From Sulfitobacter noctilucae (GTDB lineage: Bacteria; Pseudomonadota; Alphaproteobacteria; Rhodobacterales; Rhodobacteraceae): a stretch of DNA of 64,000 bases. The stretch spans positions 310,001 through 374,000 of the forward strand of contig NZ_JASC01000013.1 in assembly GCF_000622365.1 (NCBI RefSeq), read 5' to 3'. Both the position numbers and the translations under genes were made by a program. How positions within the stretch are numbered: position 1 is the first letter of the stretch; each line of letters begins with the position of its first letter. Below are positions 1 through 8,898 of the stretch, in pieces. The notes under the pieces were generated by a model. That model saw nothing but the letters and a program-made list of their open reading frames with translations, had not been told where the DNA came from and did not search any database.

Positions 1-1391
1 AATTGCTGCAAAGCGATGGAGACACCGAAAGTCGCCAGCAATGTTTCAAGCGGACGGTGATAAAGCCAGCGCACCACCAGACGTTCCAGTGCCACACCGG
101 CAGCAAAGGTCACCGCAAAGGCAACGGGCACAGCAATCAGGATCGACGCGGTATGATTGGGCACAAACAGCTGCACCACATAGCCCGTGTAAGCGCCCAT
201 CATGATGAATTCACCATGCGCCATGTTGATCACGCCCATCACGCCAAAAGTGACGGCAAGGCCAATCGCTGCGAGGAAATAAATCGACATCAGCGATAGA
301 GCATCGAGGCCCAGATCAACGGCTTGTCCGACGGCGACCCGCCCCTCTGACGCGGCAAGGGCGGCTTCGGCGGCTTCAGTCACTTCCGCAGAAGGTTCAT
401 CGTAGACTTGGAAAAAGCGGTAGGCCGCGAGACTGGCCTCAACATCCTTGGGCGTAACCATCGGCGCTGCAAGGCCTTGATCGACCAGAACACCATAGGC
501 CTGATCGCGTGCAGCTTCGGTATTCAGCTGCGCCACCGGAAAGCCGCCAACGCGGCCACCCTCGATGTTGGCCTCAAGGGCGGCATCACGGGCATCTGCG
601 CTGATCTGAACCGGGACGAGGTCTTCCGCGACCAGAAGAGCATATGCGCCTGAGTAGGAGAGCGCGTCACCGCCCGGCGACAATTCTGCGGCGATATTCC
701 CATCCGGCGGTGCACCTGCAGGTGCGGCCACCAGTTTAGTGCTGAGGATCGGGTTCAATGTGGCGCGGAAATCGACGCCCAGATCGCCAGACATGTCGTT
801 GATTGCTGCCACGCGTGCTTCTGCATCATTGTCGTAGGCCATCGTCATCAACCGTTCGAGACGAGTCTTGCGGGCCAGAATGTCGGGGTCGGCTTCATCA
901 GGGATCGCAGCCCGCAGGGGGGCAAGCAAATCGGGGCCGGGATCACGCGCAATCGAATCCAGCGCATCGCGGCGTTTGGTAACGTCGGGATCTGACAGTT
1001 GGAACTGCACCAATGCGGTGGCGATCATGGCGCGCACCCCGCTGTTGGGCTTCAGTTGCTTCAGATCGGTTGAGGGCGCCGTTCCCACCTCGGCACCATC
1101 TTCGAAATCGCGCAGAGTATAGCTGCCATCATCATTCTTTGTTGCGGTGAAAAACAGCCCGTCCGCCTTGCGCTGCCATATCTCCTTGGCCTGCCAAAGC
1201 TCCAGCACGGTTTGCATCTGCGGCAAACCGCTGTCGACCAATGCATCAATCGCCGGACCAATCGTCCGCCGCGAGCTTTTTTCGATCAGTTCGCGCTGGC
1301 TTTGCAGAACGTCCTGAACGGTCAGCGGTTGCGCCGAAACCACATGGGACATCATCAGCAGGGCGAGCACTGCAAACAGCAGGTTTTTCAT
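1..1391 (-). CDS. urtB: Urea ABC transporter permease UrtB (partial, 3' end outside window)
   Basis: Inner-membrane permease of the high-affinity urea importer UrtABCDE. Read from an ATG at 1391, the product starts with a hydrophobic signal-like segment (MKNLLFAVLALLMM). A long soluble region of about 350 residues follows, of the kind UrtB carries in front of its LivH-type permease domain. The membrane part (motifs such as YFLAAIGLAV) begins near position 300 and runs off the left edge, so the C-terminus is missing. It lies 67 bp downstream of urtA on the same strand, the usual urtAB order. Low ambient nitrogen normally drives this operon; I see no clear NtrC site. Family assignment is secure from context and architecture. 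Confidence 0.85.
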   Translation of the reverse strand, partial: MKNLLFAVLALLMMSHVVSAQPLTVQDVLQSQRELIEKSSRRTIGPAIDALVDSGLPQMQTVLELWQAKEIWQRKADGLFFTATKNDDGSYTLRDFEDGAEVGTAPSTDLKQLKPNSGVRAMIATALVQFQLSDPDVTKRRDALDSIARDPGPDLLAPLRAAIPDEADPDILARKTRLERLMTMAYDNDAEARVAAINDMSGDLGVDFRATLNPILSTKLVAAPAGAPPDGNIAAELSPGGDALSYSGAYALLVAEDLVPVQISADARDAALEANIEGGRVGGFPVAQLNTEAARDQAYGVLVDQGLAAPMVTPKDVEASLAAYRFFQVYDEPSAEVTEAAEAALAASEGRVAVGQAVDLGLDALSLMSIYFLAAIGLAVTFGVMGVINMAHGEFIMMGAYTGYVVQLFVPNHTASILIAVPVAFAVTFAAGVALERLVVRWLYHRPLETLLATFGVSIALQQ

Positions 1392-1420
1392 CAGGTCTTT
1401 CCGGAAATACTTTGAGAACA

Positions 1421-1446
1421 GGCGGGCGCCGAAATTCGCGCCCGCC
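1421..1446 (-). terminator. GC-rich stem-loop between urtA and urtB
   Basis: Perfect 9-bp inverted repeat GGCGGGCGC/GCGCCCGCC with an 8-nt loop, just after the urtA stop codon. There is no T-tract. It is better read as an mRNA-stabilising or attenuating hairpin that keeps the binding protein above the permease in expression than as a full terminator. Confidence 0.55.
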
Positions 1447-1458
1447 CGGATCTTGCGA

Positions 1459-2733
1459 TCAGTAGTTAGACAAAGTCTGCACGCAGGTCTTCGTCTCGGT
1501 GTTGTACATACCGCAATCAAGGTCTTTCCAATCGGAGGTCAGCTTGGCTGATTCCGGCAGGTAATCTGTCCACGCATCGCCTGGCACTTCTTCGGTCTGG
1601 CTGATGATGTCGAACTGACCCTCGGCTGTGATTTCGCCAATCAAGACAGGCTTGGCCAAGTGGTGGTTCGGCAACATCACTGCTGTGCCGCCGGTCAGGT
1701 TTGGAAACTCCTGACCATACATCGCTGTGCGGACAGCATCCACATCGGTGGTTTCTGCGGCTTCGACCGCGTTCACCCACATGTTGAAGCCGATGTAATG
1801 CGCTTCCATCGGGTCGTTTGTCACACGCTCTTCACCCATGCGCTCTTTCCACGCCGCGATCCATTCGGTGTTCGCAGGCGTGTCGGCAGATTGAAAATAG
1901 TTCCACGCCGCCAGGTGACCGACAAGGTTGCTGGTATCCAAACCAGAAAGTTCTTCCTCGCCCACAGAAAAGGCAACCACGGGGATGTCATCCGCAGAAA
2001 TACCAGCCGCCGACAGCTCCTTGTAGAACCCGATGTTGGCGTCACCATTGATGGTCGAGATCACGCCGACCTTTTTGCCATCTGCGCCCAGCGCCACCAC
2101 GTCGGCAACAATCTTGGACCAGTCGGAATGACCGAAGGGCGTATAGTTCACAAAGATATCGCTGTCAGGAATGTCCTTGGATTGCAGATAGGCTTCGAGA
2201 ATGTTGTTCGTCGTGCGCGGATAGACGTAATCGGTGCCCAGCAGCGCGAATTTTTCGATGCCCAGCTCTTCGAGAAAGTAATCCGTGGCCGGGATCGCCT
2301 GCTGGTTCGGCGCAGCGCCAGTGTAGAACACGTTCTTCGAGCTTTCCTCGCCCTCGTACTGCACGGGGTAGAACAGCAGGCCGTTCAGCTCTTCGATCAC
2401 GGGCAGGACGGACTTGCGGCTTACGCTTGTCCAGTTGCCAAAGATTACGTCGACCTCGTGCACCGTCAGCAATTCGCGGGCTTTTTCCGCAAACAGCGGC
2501 CAATCGGATGCCGGGTCCACGACAACAGCCTCAAGCTGGCACCCCAGCACACCCCCGTCGGCGTTCTGCTGGTCGATCAGCGTGAGCATCGTGTCCTTCA
2601 ATGTGGTTTCAGAAATGGCCATCGTGCCAGACAGGGAATGCAGCACACCGACCTTGATCGGGCAATCAGCAGCCATCGCCGGCGCGGCGACGCTTATTGT
2701 CAGGGCAGTAACAAGAGCAGATGTTGTTTTCAT
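1459..2733 (-). CDS. urtA: Urea ABC transporter substrate-binding protein UrtA
   Basis: Periplasmic binding protein of the urea importer, 424 aa. The ATG at 2733 is preceded by GAGGAG at good spacing and opens a typical Sec signal peptide (MKTTSALVTALTISVAAPAMA) ending in AMA. The mature part starts with CPIKVGVLHSLSGTMAISE, characteristic of UrtA/FmdD-type receptors of the LivJ class, and contains VDPASDWPLFAEKA and the FGNWTSVSRKSVLP stretch. The reading frame stays open upstream to 2805, but that extension has no ribosome site and would bury the signal peptide. First gene of the urt operon; urtB follows. Confidence 0.93.
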   Translation of the reverse strand: MKTTSALVTALTISVAAPAMAADCPIKVGVLHSLSGTMAISETTLKDTMLTLIDQQNADGGVLGCQLEAVVVDPASDWPLFAEKARELLTVHEVDVIFGNWTSVSRKSVLPVIEELNGLLFYPVQYEGEESSKNVFYTGAAPNQQAIPATDYFLEELGIEKFALLGTDYVYPRTTNNILEAYLQSKDIPDSDIFVNYTPFGHSDWSKIVADVVALGADGKKVGVISTINGDANIGFYKELSAAGISADDIPVVAFSVGEEELSGLDTSNLVGHLAAWNYFQSADTPANTEWIAAWKERMGEERVTNDPMEAHYIGFNMWVNAVEAAETTDVDAVRTAMYGQEFPNLTGGTAVMLPNHHLAKPVLIGEITAEGQFDIISQTEEVPGDAWTDYLPESAKLTSDWKDLDCGMYNTETKTCVQTLSNY

Positions 2734-3089
2734 GTGATAACTCCTCGCAGAGAGCGCCGAAGCACCTTGTCCCGACCGGACGGCAGCACTAGCTACTCTC
2801 TGCAACTTATTGTTGCGATCCGTGTGGCGGCTGGGCTGAGGTCCAATTCATCCGGTCGTCACACACCCCCAGTTTCAGCGCCGATTCGACGCGCGGAGAT
2901 GGGGCATCGTCCCCAGTTCGCCGCACTGCGGCAATTGAGATGGGTGTCAGTTCCAACGATAACGCCCGACTGCCTATTTTTTAGGCACTTCAGGGGTAAA
3001 CTGCACCGCGAATGGGCAGCAACAGCACGCAGCTGTCCCTCATCGCCCGTTTTCTAAGAGGGAGACGACTAAAAGGGAGGCTGTTATTG
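2734..3089. other. Intergenic region between divergent urtA and the glucosylglycerate genes
   Basis: About 356 bp holding the promoters of two divergent operons. I see no convincing gene here. One short perfect inverted repeat (2802-2816) is listed separately. A GGGAGG ribosome site at 3075-3080 precedes an ATG at 3090 that is in frame with the following phosphatase. Confidence 0.5.
2802..2816. promoter_or_regulatory. Inverted repeat upstream of urtA
   Basis: GCAAC-TTATT-GTTGC, a perfect 5-bp dyad with a 5-nt spacer, about 70 bp upstream of the urtA start. Geometry suits a dimeric regulator on the urea operon. It does not match the standard NtrC consensus, and a chance occurrence cannot be excluded. 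Confidence 0.3.
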
Positions 3090-4019
3090 ATGCCGACAGC
3101 CATGCCTGATCCCGAGCAGCGCGGCGCTAATTCCGCGCATCCGGGGCATCGCGCGCCGGTCTATACCGCTTTCCGGTTGCGGGTCGGAAACACCGGCCAC
3201 ACAATGATGGCGATGATTGCTGATCTTCCTCTTCTCGTTTTTACCGACATCGACGGTACGCTGATCGACCATGACACTTACCGTTGGGACGCGGCGGCCC
3301 CCGCTTTGCGCAAACTGCGCGACATAGGCGCTGGGGTGGTCCTTGCAAGCAGCAAAACCGCAGCAGAGATTGTAGAGTTGCGCGACGCGCTCGACCTCAC
3401 CCGATGGCCTGCGATCGTGGAGAACGGCGGCGGTGTCTTGGCCGCAGGTGCGCAGACAACAGATGACACAGCGCGCTACGCAGAACTGAGGGCAATCCTG
3501 GCCAAAACGCCCCCAGCTTTGCGGACGCACTACCGGGGCTTTGGGGATATGGATGTCAGCCAGATCGCAGCGGTTACAGGTCTATCGCACGAAGCAGCAG
3601 CACTCGCCGCACACCGCGACTATTCCGAGCCGGGATTATGGTCGGGCACAGATACGCAGCGGGACCACTTCCTTGATTTCCTGGCAAGCCACAGCATTTC
3701 AGCACGGGAGGGCGGCAGATTTCTTACGCTGTCCTTCGGAGGGACAAAGGCAGACCGGATGATCGAGATCACATCGCAGTATCAAGCGAAGCATACGGTC
3801 GCCCTAGGCGATGCGCCCAACGATATAGAAATGCTGGAGGCTGCCGATTTTGGTATCGTGGTTGCAAACCCGCACAGCGCGACTTTGCCCCCGCTTTCCG
3901 GCGAAGACAGCGGCAAGATCATTCGCACAACGGCCAGGGGGCCGGACGGCTGGAACATCGCAATGCTCGATCTGATCGCGCGACTGGAACTGAAAGAAGG
4001 ACGGACACTTCATGGCTGA
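3090..4019 (+). CDS. HAD phosphatase, glucosyl/mannosyl-3-phosphoglycerate phosphatase type
   Basis: Predicted to remove the phosphate from glucosyl-3-phosphoglycerate, the second step of glucosylglycerate synthesis. HAD motif I is FTDIDGTLIDHDTY and the C-terminal acidic motif is GDAPNDIEML; the overall pattern is that of mannosyl-3-phosphoglycerate phosphatase (HAD-IIB, Cof-like cap). The start is uncertain: ATG 3090 has a GGGAGG site 9 bp upstream, but the homologous core begins only at the ATGs at 3204/3207, so the first 38 residues may be a non-conserved extension or untranslated. Its last 8 bases overlap the synthase gene, so the two are co-translated. Family is secure; the sugar is inferred from the neighbour. 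Confidence 0.82.
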   Translation: MPTAMPDPEQRGANSAHPGHRAPVYTAFRLRVGNTGHTMMAMIADLPLLVFTDIDGTLIDHDTYRWDAAAPALRKLRDIGAGVVLASSKTAAEIVELRDALDLTRWPAIVENGGGVLAAGAQTTDDTARYAELRAILAKTPPALRTHYRGFGDMDVSQIAAVTGLSHEAAALAAHRDYSEPGLWSGTDTQRDHFLDFLASHSISAREGGRFLTLSFGGTKADRMIEITSQYQAKHTVALGDAPNDIEMLEAADFGIVVANPHSATLPPLSGEDSGKIIRTTARGPDGWNIAMLDLIARLELKEGRTLHG

Positions 4020-5232
4020 TTTCCATCAGAACGGACATATCGCAACGCTGCACAATCTGCGCACCCGCTCGCTGGATGAAATGACCTACGAGCTTCAGAC
4101 CTTTGCCCAAACCCGCAAAATGTCGTTGATCCTCCCCTGTCTTTATTCAGAACTCGAAACCCCCGCGATGCCCAAGATCGTCGCGGAACTGTCCAAGGTC
4201 AGCTATCTACACCGCATCATCATCGGACTGGACCGCGCAAATGAAGCGCAATATCGCCATGCCAAGGCATTCTTTCGTGATCTTGGTCAGGATCATATCG
4301 TCATCTGGAACGACAGCCCGCGCATGTTGGCTCTGGGCCAGCAACTGAACGAGATGGGCCTCGCTCCGTCCGAGCCGGGCAAGGGCAAGAACGTCTGGAC
4401 CGCGATGGGTTATCTGATGGCCTGTCAGGACAGCGCCGTCATGGCGATCCATGATTGTGACATCGTCACCTATACAAACGAATTGCTGGCGCGGTTGATC
4501 TATCCCGTGGCGAACCCGAACTTCAGCTACCAACTCGCTAAAGGGTACTATGCCCGCATCGGTCAGGACAAACTGAACGGACGGGTCACGCGCCTGTTGG
4601 TCAGCCCTTTACTGATAGCGCTGAAACGTGTGGTCGGCGACCGCGATTATATCGACTACCTGCGCAGCTTTCGCTATCCGCTGTCGGGTGAGTTCGCGAT
4701 GCGCACGGCCATGCTGCCCGACTTGCGGGTGCCCTCCGACTGGGGACTGGAGATTGGCGTGCTGTCAGAGGCATGGCGCAATCTGGCACCTAAGGCTGTC
4801 TGTCAGGTAGAGATCGCAGATGCATACGATCACAAGCATCAGGATCTGAGCGAAGAAGACGCAAACGCGGGCCTCAGCCGCATGTCCACCGACATCTGCA
4901 AAGCGGTGTTCCGCAAATTGGCTGCCGAAGGGGTGGTCTTTACCCCGAACGTATTCCGCACGCTCAAGGCGACATACTACCGGGGCGCGCTGGACCTGCT
5001 GGAAGCCTATTACAACGATGCTCAGATGAACGGCCTGCACATCGACCGCCACCAAGAAGAACGCGCAATCGAGTTGTTTGCCGAGAACCTGATGCGCGCG
5101 GGTCAGTCGTTTCTGGATAACCCGAACGAGACACCCTTCATTCCCACCTGGAACCGCGTGCATTCGGCCGACCCGTCGTTCCTGTCTGATCTACATGCAG
5201 CGGCAGCAGCAGACGAGGCAGAGTTCAGCTAG
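4012..5232 (+). CDS. gpgS: Glucosyl-3-phosphoglycerate synthase (GT81 type)
   Basis: Transfers glucose from a nucleotide-glucose donor to 3-phosphoglycerate, the first step of glucosylglycerate (compatible solute) synthesis in the cytoplasm. The 406-aa product has the GpgS-like core MSLILPCLYSELETPAM near residue 38, a metal-binding DxD motif in HDCDIVTYTNELLARLIYP, and KGYYARIGQDKLNGRVTRLL. The usual DAD reads DCD here, keeping both acidic residues. It overlaps the phosphatase gene by 8 bp and converges tail to tail on the phosphorylase gene, sharing the CTAG at 5229-5232 as both stop codons. The assignment rests on motif recall plus context. Confidence 0.82.
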   Translation: MADFHQNGHIATLHNLRTRSLDEMTYELQTFAQTRKMSLILPCLYSELETPAMPKIVAELSKVSYLHRIIIGLDRANEAQYRHAKAFFRDLGQDHIVIWNDSPRMLALGQQLNEMGLAPSEPGKGKNVWTAMGYLMACQDSAVMAIHDCDIVTYTNELLARLIYPVANPNFSYQLAKGYYARIGQDKLNGRVTRLLVSPLLIALKRVVGDRDYIDYLRSFRYPLSGEFAMRTAMLPDLRVPSDWGLEIGVLSEAWRNLAPKAVCQVEIADAYDHKHQDLSEEDANAGLSRMSTDICKAVFRKLAAEGVVFTPNVFRTLKATYYRGALDLLEAYYNDAQMNGLHIDRHQEERAIELFAENLMRAGQSFLDNPNETPFIPTWNRVHSADPSFLSDLHAAAAADEAEFS

Positions 5233-6977
5233 GTCCAATTCGTGATCCATGCACATTGGTAGGGGGCCAGAGTGATGCCATCCGGGTCCGCCACCACTGT
5301 CTCCCCGCTTAGCAGGTCCACCCATTTCACATCTTCGATCAGATTCAAATCGGCATCAGGCACCGTTACTGTATCCCCGCTGACATTATGCAGGGCAAAG
5401 ATGCTTTGCCTGCGGTCAAGGCTTTGCCGCCAGACGCCCAAAATGCGCTCATCGCTTAGCCGCAGGGTGAACTGTGTGGCATTGGGGTGAAAGGCCTTCT
5501 GGTTTTGCCGGATGTGCAGCCGCGCTGACAGATCCTCCAACACACGCGCTTGCGGTGTATCCGGGTCATCCAGCAAATCACGCAACGTCGGGTAATCCCA
5601 GCGATGGCGGTTGATCGCCCGGTTCATACCACGGTGCGCAACCTGTTCGTGATCATTGGGCGTCGCCAACAGCGCATGAATGTAGAAGGCGGGAATACCT
5701 TCCAGTGACATCACGATGGTCTGCGAACAGATGAACCGCGCATGGTGGTGGTTGTCCGGCCCGTCAAAGGTCCGCTCCATAGCGTCATAGAAGGTTGTGT
5801 TCAGCTCATAGGCGCTTTCCCCGCCACCCGGCAGCGTCCGCATGGACACAAGCCCGCCGTCCGCCTTGACCGTTTCGATAACGCGGTCGACCTCTTCGGG
5901 AGGCAGCAACCCCTCAACAGGGCGCATCCCGATGCCGTCGTGGCTGGCGGTGAAATTCAGATAGGTACACCCCATCGGCGCGGGTGGCATGGCACGTTGC
6001 CAACGGCGCAAATGCTCCGCACTGCCTGAAAGCATCGCATGCAGGATCAGCGGCGGCAGCGGGAAGTTATAGATCGCATGCGCCTCGCGCCCCTCCCCGA
6101 AGTAGCTGAGGTTTTCCGCTTTGGGGACATTGGTCTCGGTCAGCAAGACGATCTTTTCGGACGCGTGATCGCACAACAGGCGCATCAAACGGATCACTGC
6201 GTGGGTCTGGGGCAAATGAATGCTGTTGGTGCCGATCACCTTCCACAAGAATGCCACGGCATCGAGCCGGATGATCCCTACGCCATTGTCCACATGCAGG
6301 CGGATGATGCGCAGGAATTCGAGCAACACCTCGGGGTTGCGGAAATCCAGATCAATCTGGTCGTGGCTGAAGGTACACCAGACGTGGCGCGTGCCGTTCA
6401 CTGTCTCTACTTCGCGCAACAATGGCGTGGTGCGCGGGCGTACGACGGCGCTTAGGTCATCTTCGGGTGAGGCTTCGAAAAAGAACCGGTCATAGGGTTC
6501 ATGCCCCTGGAGGTAGGCATTGAACCAATTGCCCTGACTGGACACATGGTTCAGCACCAGATCAGACATCAGCCGGAACGAACCGGCAATCCGCTGGATG
6601 TCGGGCCAATCACCCAACTGAGGATTGACTGCGCGAAAGTCGGACACGGCGAACCCGTCATCGGATGTATAGGGAAAGAACGGCAGGATATGCACCGCAT
6701 TCATCGTTCCCTTCAGGTATCGCAGCAAAAAATCGTAAAGCAGATCGAGGGGCTTGTGCACCCCGTCCACGATCGAATTGCCGTATGTAATGAGCAGCGC
6801 ATCCTGTTCGGACCACAGTGAATTGCTAGGCACGCGCGCCCTTTTGCGCCGCGTTGTGCCCTCGGGCCAGAAGGCATCAATTACCATACTTGACAGAATG
6901 TCGGCATCCAGATCGGGATAGATCTGCTGCAATAACCGCGCGATACGGATGCTGAGAGAAGCGGTGTTTTCTTTCAT
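5229..6977 (-). CDS. GH13 glycoside phosphorylase (sucrose/glucosylglycerate phosphorylase type)
   Basis: Cytoplasmic alpha-amylase-fold enzyme, 582 aa, of the GH13 sucrose phosphorylase subgroup. It probably cleaves glucosylglycerate with phosphate to glucose-1-phosphate and glycerate. Visible motifs: HILPFFPYTSDDGFAVSDF near the N-terminus, DLVLNHVS, GIIRLDAVAFLWK with the nucleophile Asp, LLTETNVPKAEN with the acid/base Glu, and FTASHDGIGMRP. The glucosylglycerate specificity comes from the adjacent synthase and phosphatase; sucrose cannot be excluded. The ATG at 6977 is chosen because the open frame to 7016 adds only a Cys-rich, unconserved stub. Opposite in strand to the synthesis genes, which suggests separate control of make and break. 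Confidence 0.8.
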   Translation of the reverse strand: MKENTASLSIRIARLLQQIYPDLDADILSSMVIDAFWPEGTTRRKRARVPSNSLWSEQDALLITYGNSIVDGVHKPLDLLYDFLLRYLKGTMNAVHILPFFPYTSDDGFAVSDFRAVNPQLGDWPDIQRIAGSFRLMSDLVLNHVSSQGNWFNAYLQGHEPYDRFFFEASPEDDLSAVVRPRTTPLLREVETVNGTRHVWCTFSHDQIDLDFRNPEVLLEFLRIIRLHVDNGVGIIRLDAVAFLWKVIGTNSIHLPQTHAVIRLMRLLCDHASEKIVLLTETNVPKAENLSYFGEGREAHAIYNFPLPPLILHAMLSGSAEHLRRWQRAMPPAPMGCTYLNFTASHDGIGMRPVEGLLPPEEVDRVIETVKADGGLVSMRTLPGGGESAYELNTTFYDAMERTFDGPDNHHHARFICSQTIVMSLEGIPAFYIHALLATPNDHEQVAHRGMNRAINRHRWDYPTLRDLLDDPDTPQARVLEDLSARLHIRQNQKAFHPNATQFTLRLSDERILGVWRQSLDRRQSIFALHNVSGDTVTVPDADLNLIEDVKWVDLLSGETVVADPDGITLAPYQCAWITNWT

Positions 6978-7132
6978 TCCGGGCGACGGCGTCCTGTTGC
7001 TTTGGCACCAGCACAAGCGGGCCAGAAAGTTTCTGCATATGCAGCATAGCGCCAGCGTGGAATTCCGTCGACCTGTTTGACAGGTAAGTGATGTTGCCGT
7101 CGTTCGGATTGTCTCTTTTGGTCGCAGGGTGA

Positions 7133-7801
7133 ATGCAGTACGCCCACCGCATGACCAAATTTGAAACCATTATCTTCGATCTCGACGGCACCCTGATCCA
7201 CAGCGCGCCTGACATGCATGCCGCCGTGAACACCGCATTGTCCGAGATTGGCAGGGCACCTTTGGATCTGCCCACCATTACCTCCTTTGTCGGCAACGGC
7301 GTTGAGAACCTTGTCGCCAAGAGTGTCGCCGCCACAGGCGACACCGATGAAGACACGATGCACAAAGTACTGAAGCGCGTTCGCGGCATCTATGATGCAG
7401 ATCCCTGTAGCCGAACAACGATTTATCCGGGCGTGGAAGAACGCCTTGCCGAACTGCAAGCGCTGAATATTCCTCTTGGGATTTGCACCAACAAACCGAA
7501 CGGCCCGGCGCAAAGCATTTGCGGTGCATTGAAACTCGAACCGTACTTCGACGTGATCGCAGGGGCCGAGGATGGTATGGCAAAAAAACCGGATCCAGCG
7601 CCCCTTTTTGACGTCATCAAGCGAATGGGAGGGACACCGGCGTCTACTCTCTATGTCGGCGACAGCACGGTTGATCAGCAGACTGCACAGAATGCCGACG
7701 TAGCTTTCGCCTTGTTTACAGGCGGTTATCTGAACGCCCCTCTCGCAGGAACACCACCGCTGTTTACCTTCGATGACTGGAAAACGGAGTGGCCTGTTTA
7801 A
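7133..7801 (+). CDS. gph: Phosphoglycolate phosphatase-like HAD hydrolase
   Basis: HAD subfamily IA phosphatase, 222 aa, similar to Gph, which converts 2-phosphoglycolate to glycolate. Motif I is IFDLDGTLIHSAPD, motif II GICTNKPNGPAQ and motif III/IV YVGDSTVD. GCAGGG sits just before ATG 7133; the alternative ATG at 7151 lies closer to the conserved start but has no ribosome site. It lies 75 bp upstream of the PhnD-type binding protein gene on the same strand. With another HAD enzyme at the far end of that transporter operon, it may instead serve an imported organophosphate. Confidence 0.78.
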   Translation: MQYAHRMTKFETIIFDLDGTLIHSAPDMHAAVNTALSEIGRAPLDLPTITSFVGNGVENLVAKSVAATGDTDEDTMHKVLKRVRGIYDADPCSRTTIYPGVEERLAELQALNIPLGICTNKPNGPAQSICGALKLEPYFDVIAGAEDGMAKKPDPAPLFDVIKRMGGTPASTLYVGDSTVDQQTAQNADVAFALFTGGYLNAPLAGTPPLFTFDDWKTEWPV

Positions 7802-7876
7802 TTCAGTTCGCGCGGCCAGAAAAACTTTGTGCCTGGTTGGTTTAGCGACTAACTTCGCGGCAGGGAGGAACCTTAC

Positions 7877-8851
7877 ATGAAACTTATGACAACACTTCTG
7901 TCCGGTGCAGCACTTAGCGTCGCGATGGGCCTGACCACATCCGCATCCGCACAGGACTGCCCTCATGGCGATCTCGACGCGCGTTTCTGCGATGTTGACG
8001 GCGATTTGATTGCGGATACGCCGACAGATGCGGCTGACCAGCTTGACCCGGACACGCTGATTTTTGCCTACACACCCGTCGAAGATCCCGCGGTCTACAA
8101 AGAAGCTTGGTCCGATTTCCTGACCCATCTCGAAGAGGAAACCGGCAAGGATGTTGTGTTCTTCCCCGTCCAGAGCAACGCTGCACAGATCGAAGCGATG
8201 CGCTCGGGCCGGTTGCATATTGCCGGCTTCAACACCGGGTCCAACCCGCTGGCCGTGAACTGTGCAGGCTTCCACCCCTTCACGATCATGGCGTCCAAAG
8301 ATGGCAATTTCGGCTATGAGATGGAGATCATCACCTATCCCGGCTCCGGCATCGAAAAGGTCGAAGATATCAAAGGCAAATCACTTGCCTTCACCTCGCC
8401 TACATCGAACTCCGGGTTCAAGGCCCCATCGGCGATCCTGAAATCCGAATTCGGTCTGGAAGCAGAGCGTGACTTTGAACCGACATTCTCGGGCAAGCAC
8501 GACAATTCGATCCTGGGTGTCGCCAACAAGGACTACCCCGCTGCCTCTATCGCAAACTCGGTCAAGGCACGGATGATCAGCCGCGATGTGATCAGCGAAG
8601 ATGACGTCAAGGTGATCTATAAATCACAGACATTCCCGACCACCGGCTTTGGCACGGTCTATAACCTCAAGCCTGAGCTGAAAGACAAGATTCGCAACGC
8701 GTTCTTCAACTTTGAATGGGAAGGCACATCGCTTCAGGCAGAGTTCGAAAAATCGAACGAGGGCCAGTTCCTTGAGATGACCTACAAGGAATTCTGGGAC
8801 GTCATTCGCAAGATTGATTCAGCCAACGGCGTCAGCTACGCCTGCGAATAA
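7877..8851 (+). CDS. phnD: PhnD-type phosphonate/organophosphate ABC substrate-binding protein
   Basis: Periplasmic receptor of a PhnCDE importer, 324 aa. A signal peptide ends near ASAQ (residues 23-26) and GGGAGG precedes the ATG. After cleavage comes a short Cys-Asp-rich segment, with Cys 28 and 38 and the pattern D39-V-D-G-D-L-I-A-D47. This resembles a thrombospondin type 3/dockerin calcium loop. The PhnD fold follows: LIFAYTPVEDPAVY, FFPVQSNAAQIEAMRSG, FNTGSNPLAVNCAG and TSPTSNSGFKAPSAIL. First gene of a phnD-C-E-E order. The ligand is not evident: phosphonate, phosphite or phosphate ester. Confidence 0.87.
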   Translation: MKLMTTLLSGAALSVAMGLTTSASAQDCPHGDLDARFCDVDGDLIADTPTDAADQLDPDTLIFAYTPVEDPAVYKEAWSDFLTHLEEETGKDVVFFPVQSNAAQIEAMRSGRLHIAGFNTGSNPLAVNCAGFHPFTIMASKDGNFGYEMEIITYPGSGIEKVEDIKGKSLAFTSPTSNSGFKAPSAILKSEFGLEAERDFEPTFSGKHDNSILGVANKDYPAASIANSVKARMISRDVISEDDVKVIYKSQTFPTTGFGTVYNLKPELKDKIRNAFFNFEWEGTSLQAEFEKSNEGQFLEMTYKEFWDVIRKIDSANGVSYACE

Positions 8852-8870
8852 TAGATAATCACGGTGATTG

Positions 8871-8898
8871 ACCGGGCGGGCCATGCAGCCCGCCCGGT
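8871..8898 (+). terminator. GC-rich stem-loop between phnD and phnC
   Basis: Perfect 11-bp inverted repeat ACCGGGCGGGC/GCCCGCCCGGT with a 6-nt loop, 19 bp after the phnD stop and 26 bp before phnC. Only a short T-run follows. It probably stabilises the phnD message or partly terminates, favouring the binding protein over the ATPase and permeases. Confidence 0.6.

Noticed and set aside
1660-3057. Long open frame opposite urtA
   Set aside because: Antisense shadow of a clear UrtA gene; His/Arg-rich composition and no family resemblance.
7802-7876. PHO box before phnD
   Set aside because: No CTGTCAT-type direct repeats found in the 75-bp gap.
6974-8275. 433-codon open frame opposite gph and phnD
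   Set aside because: Spans two well-supported genes on the other strand; typical GC-rich shadow frame.
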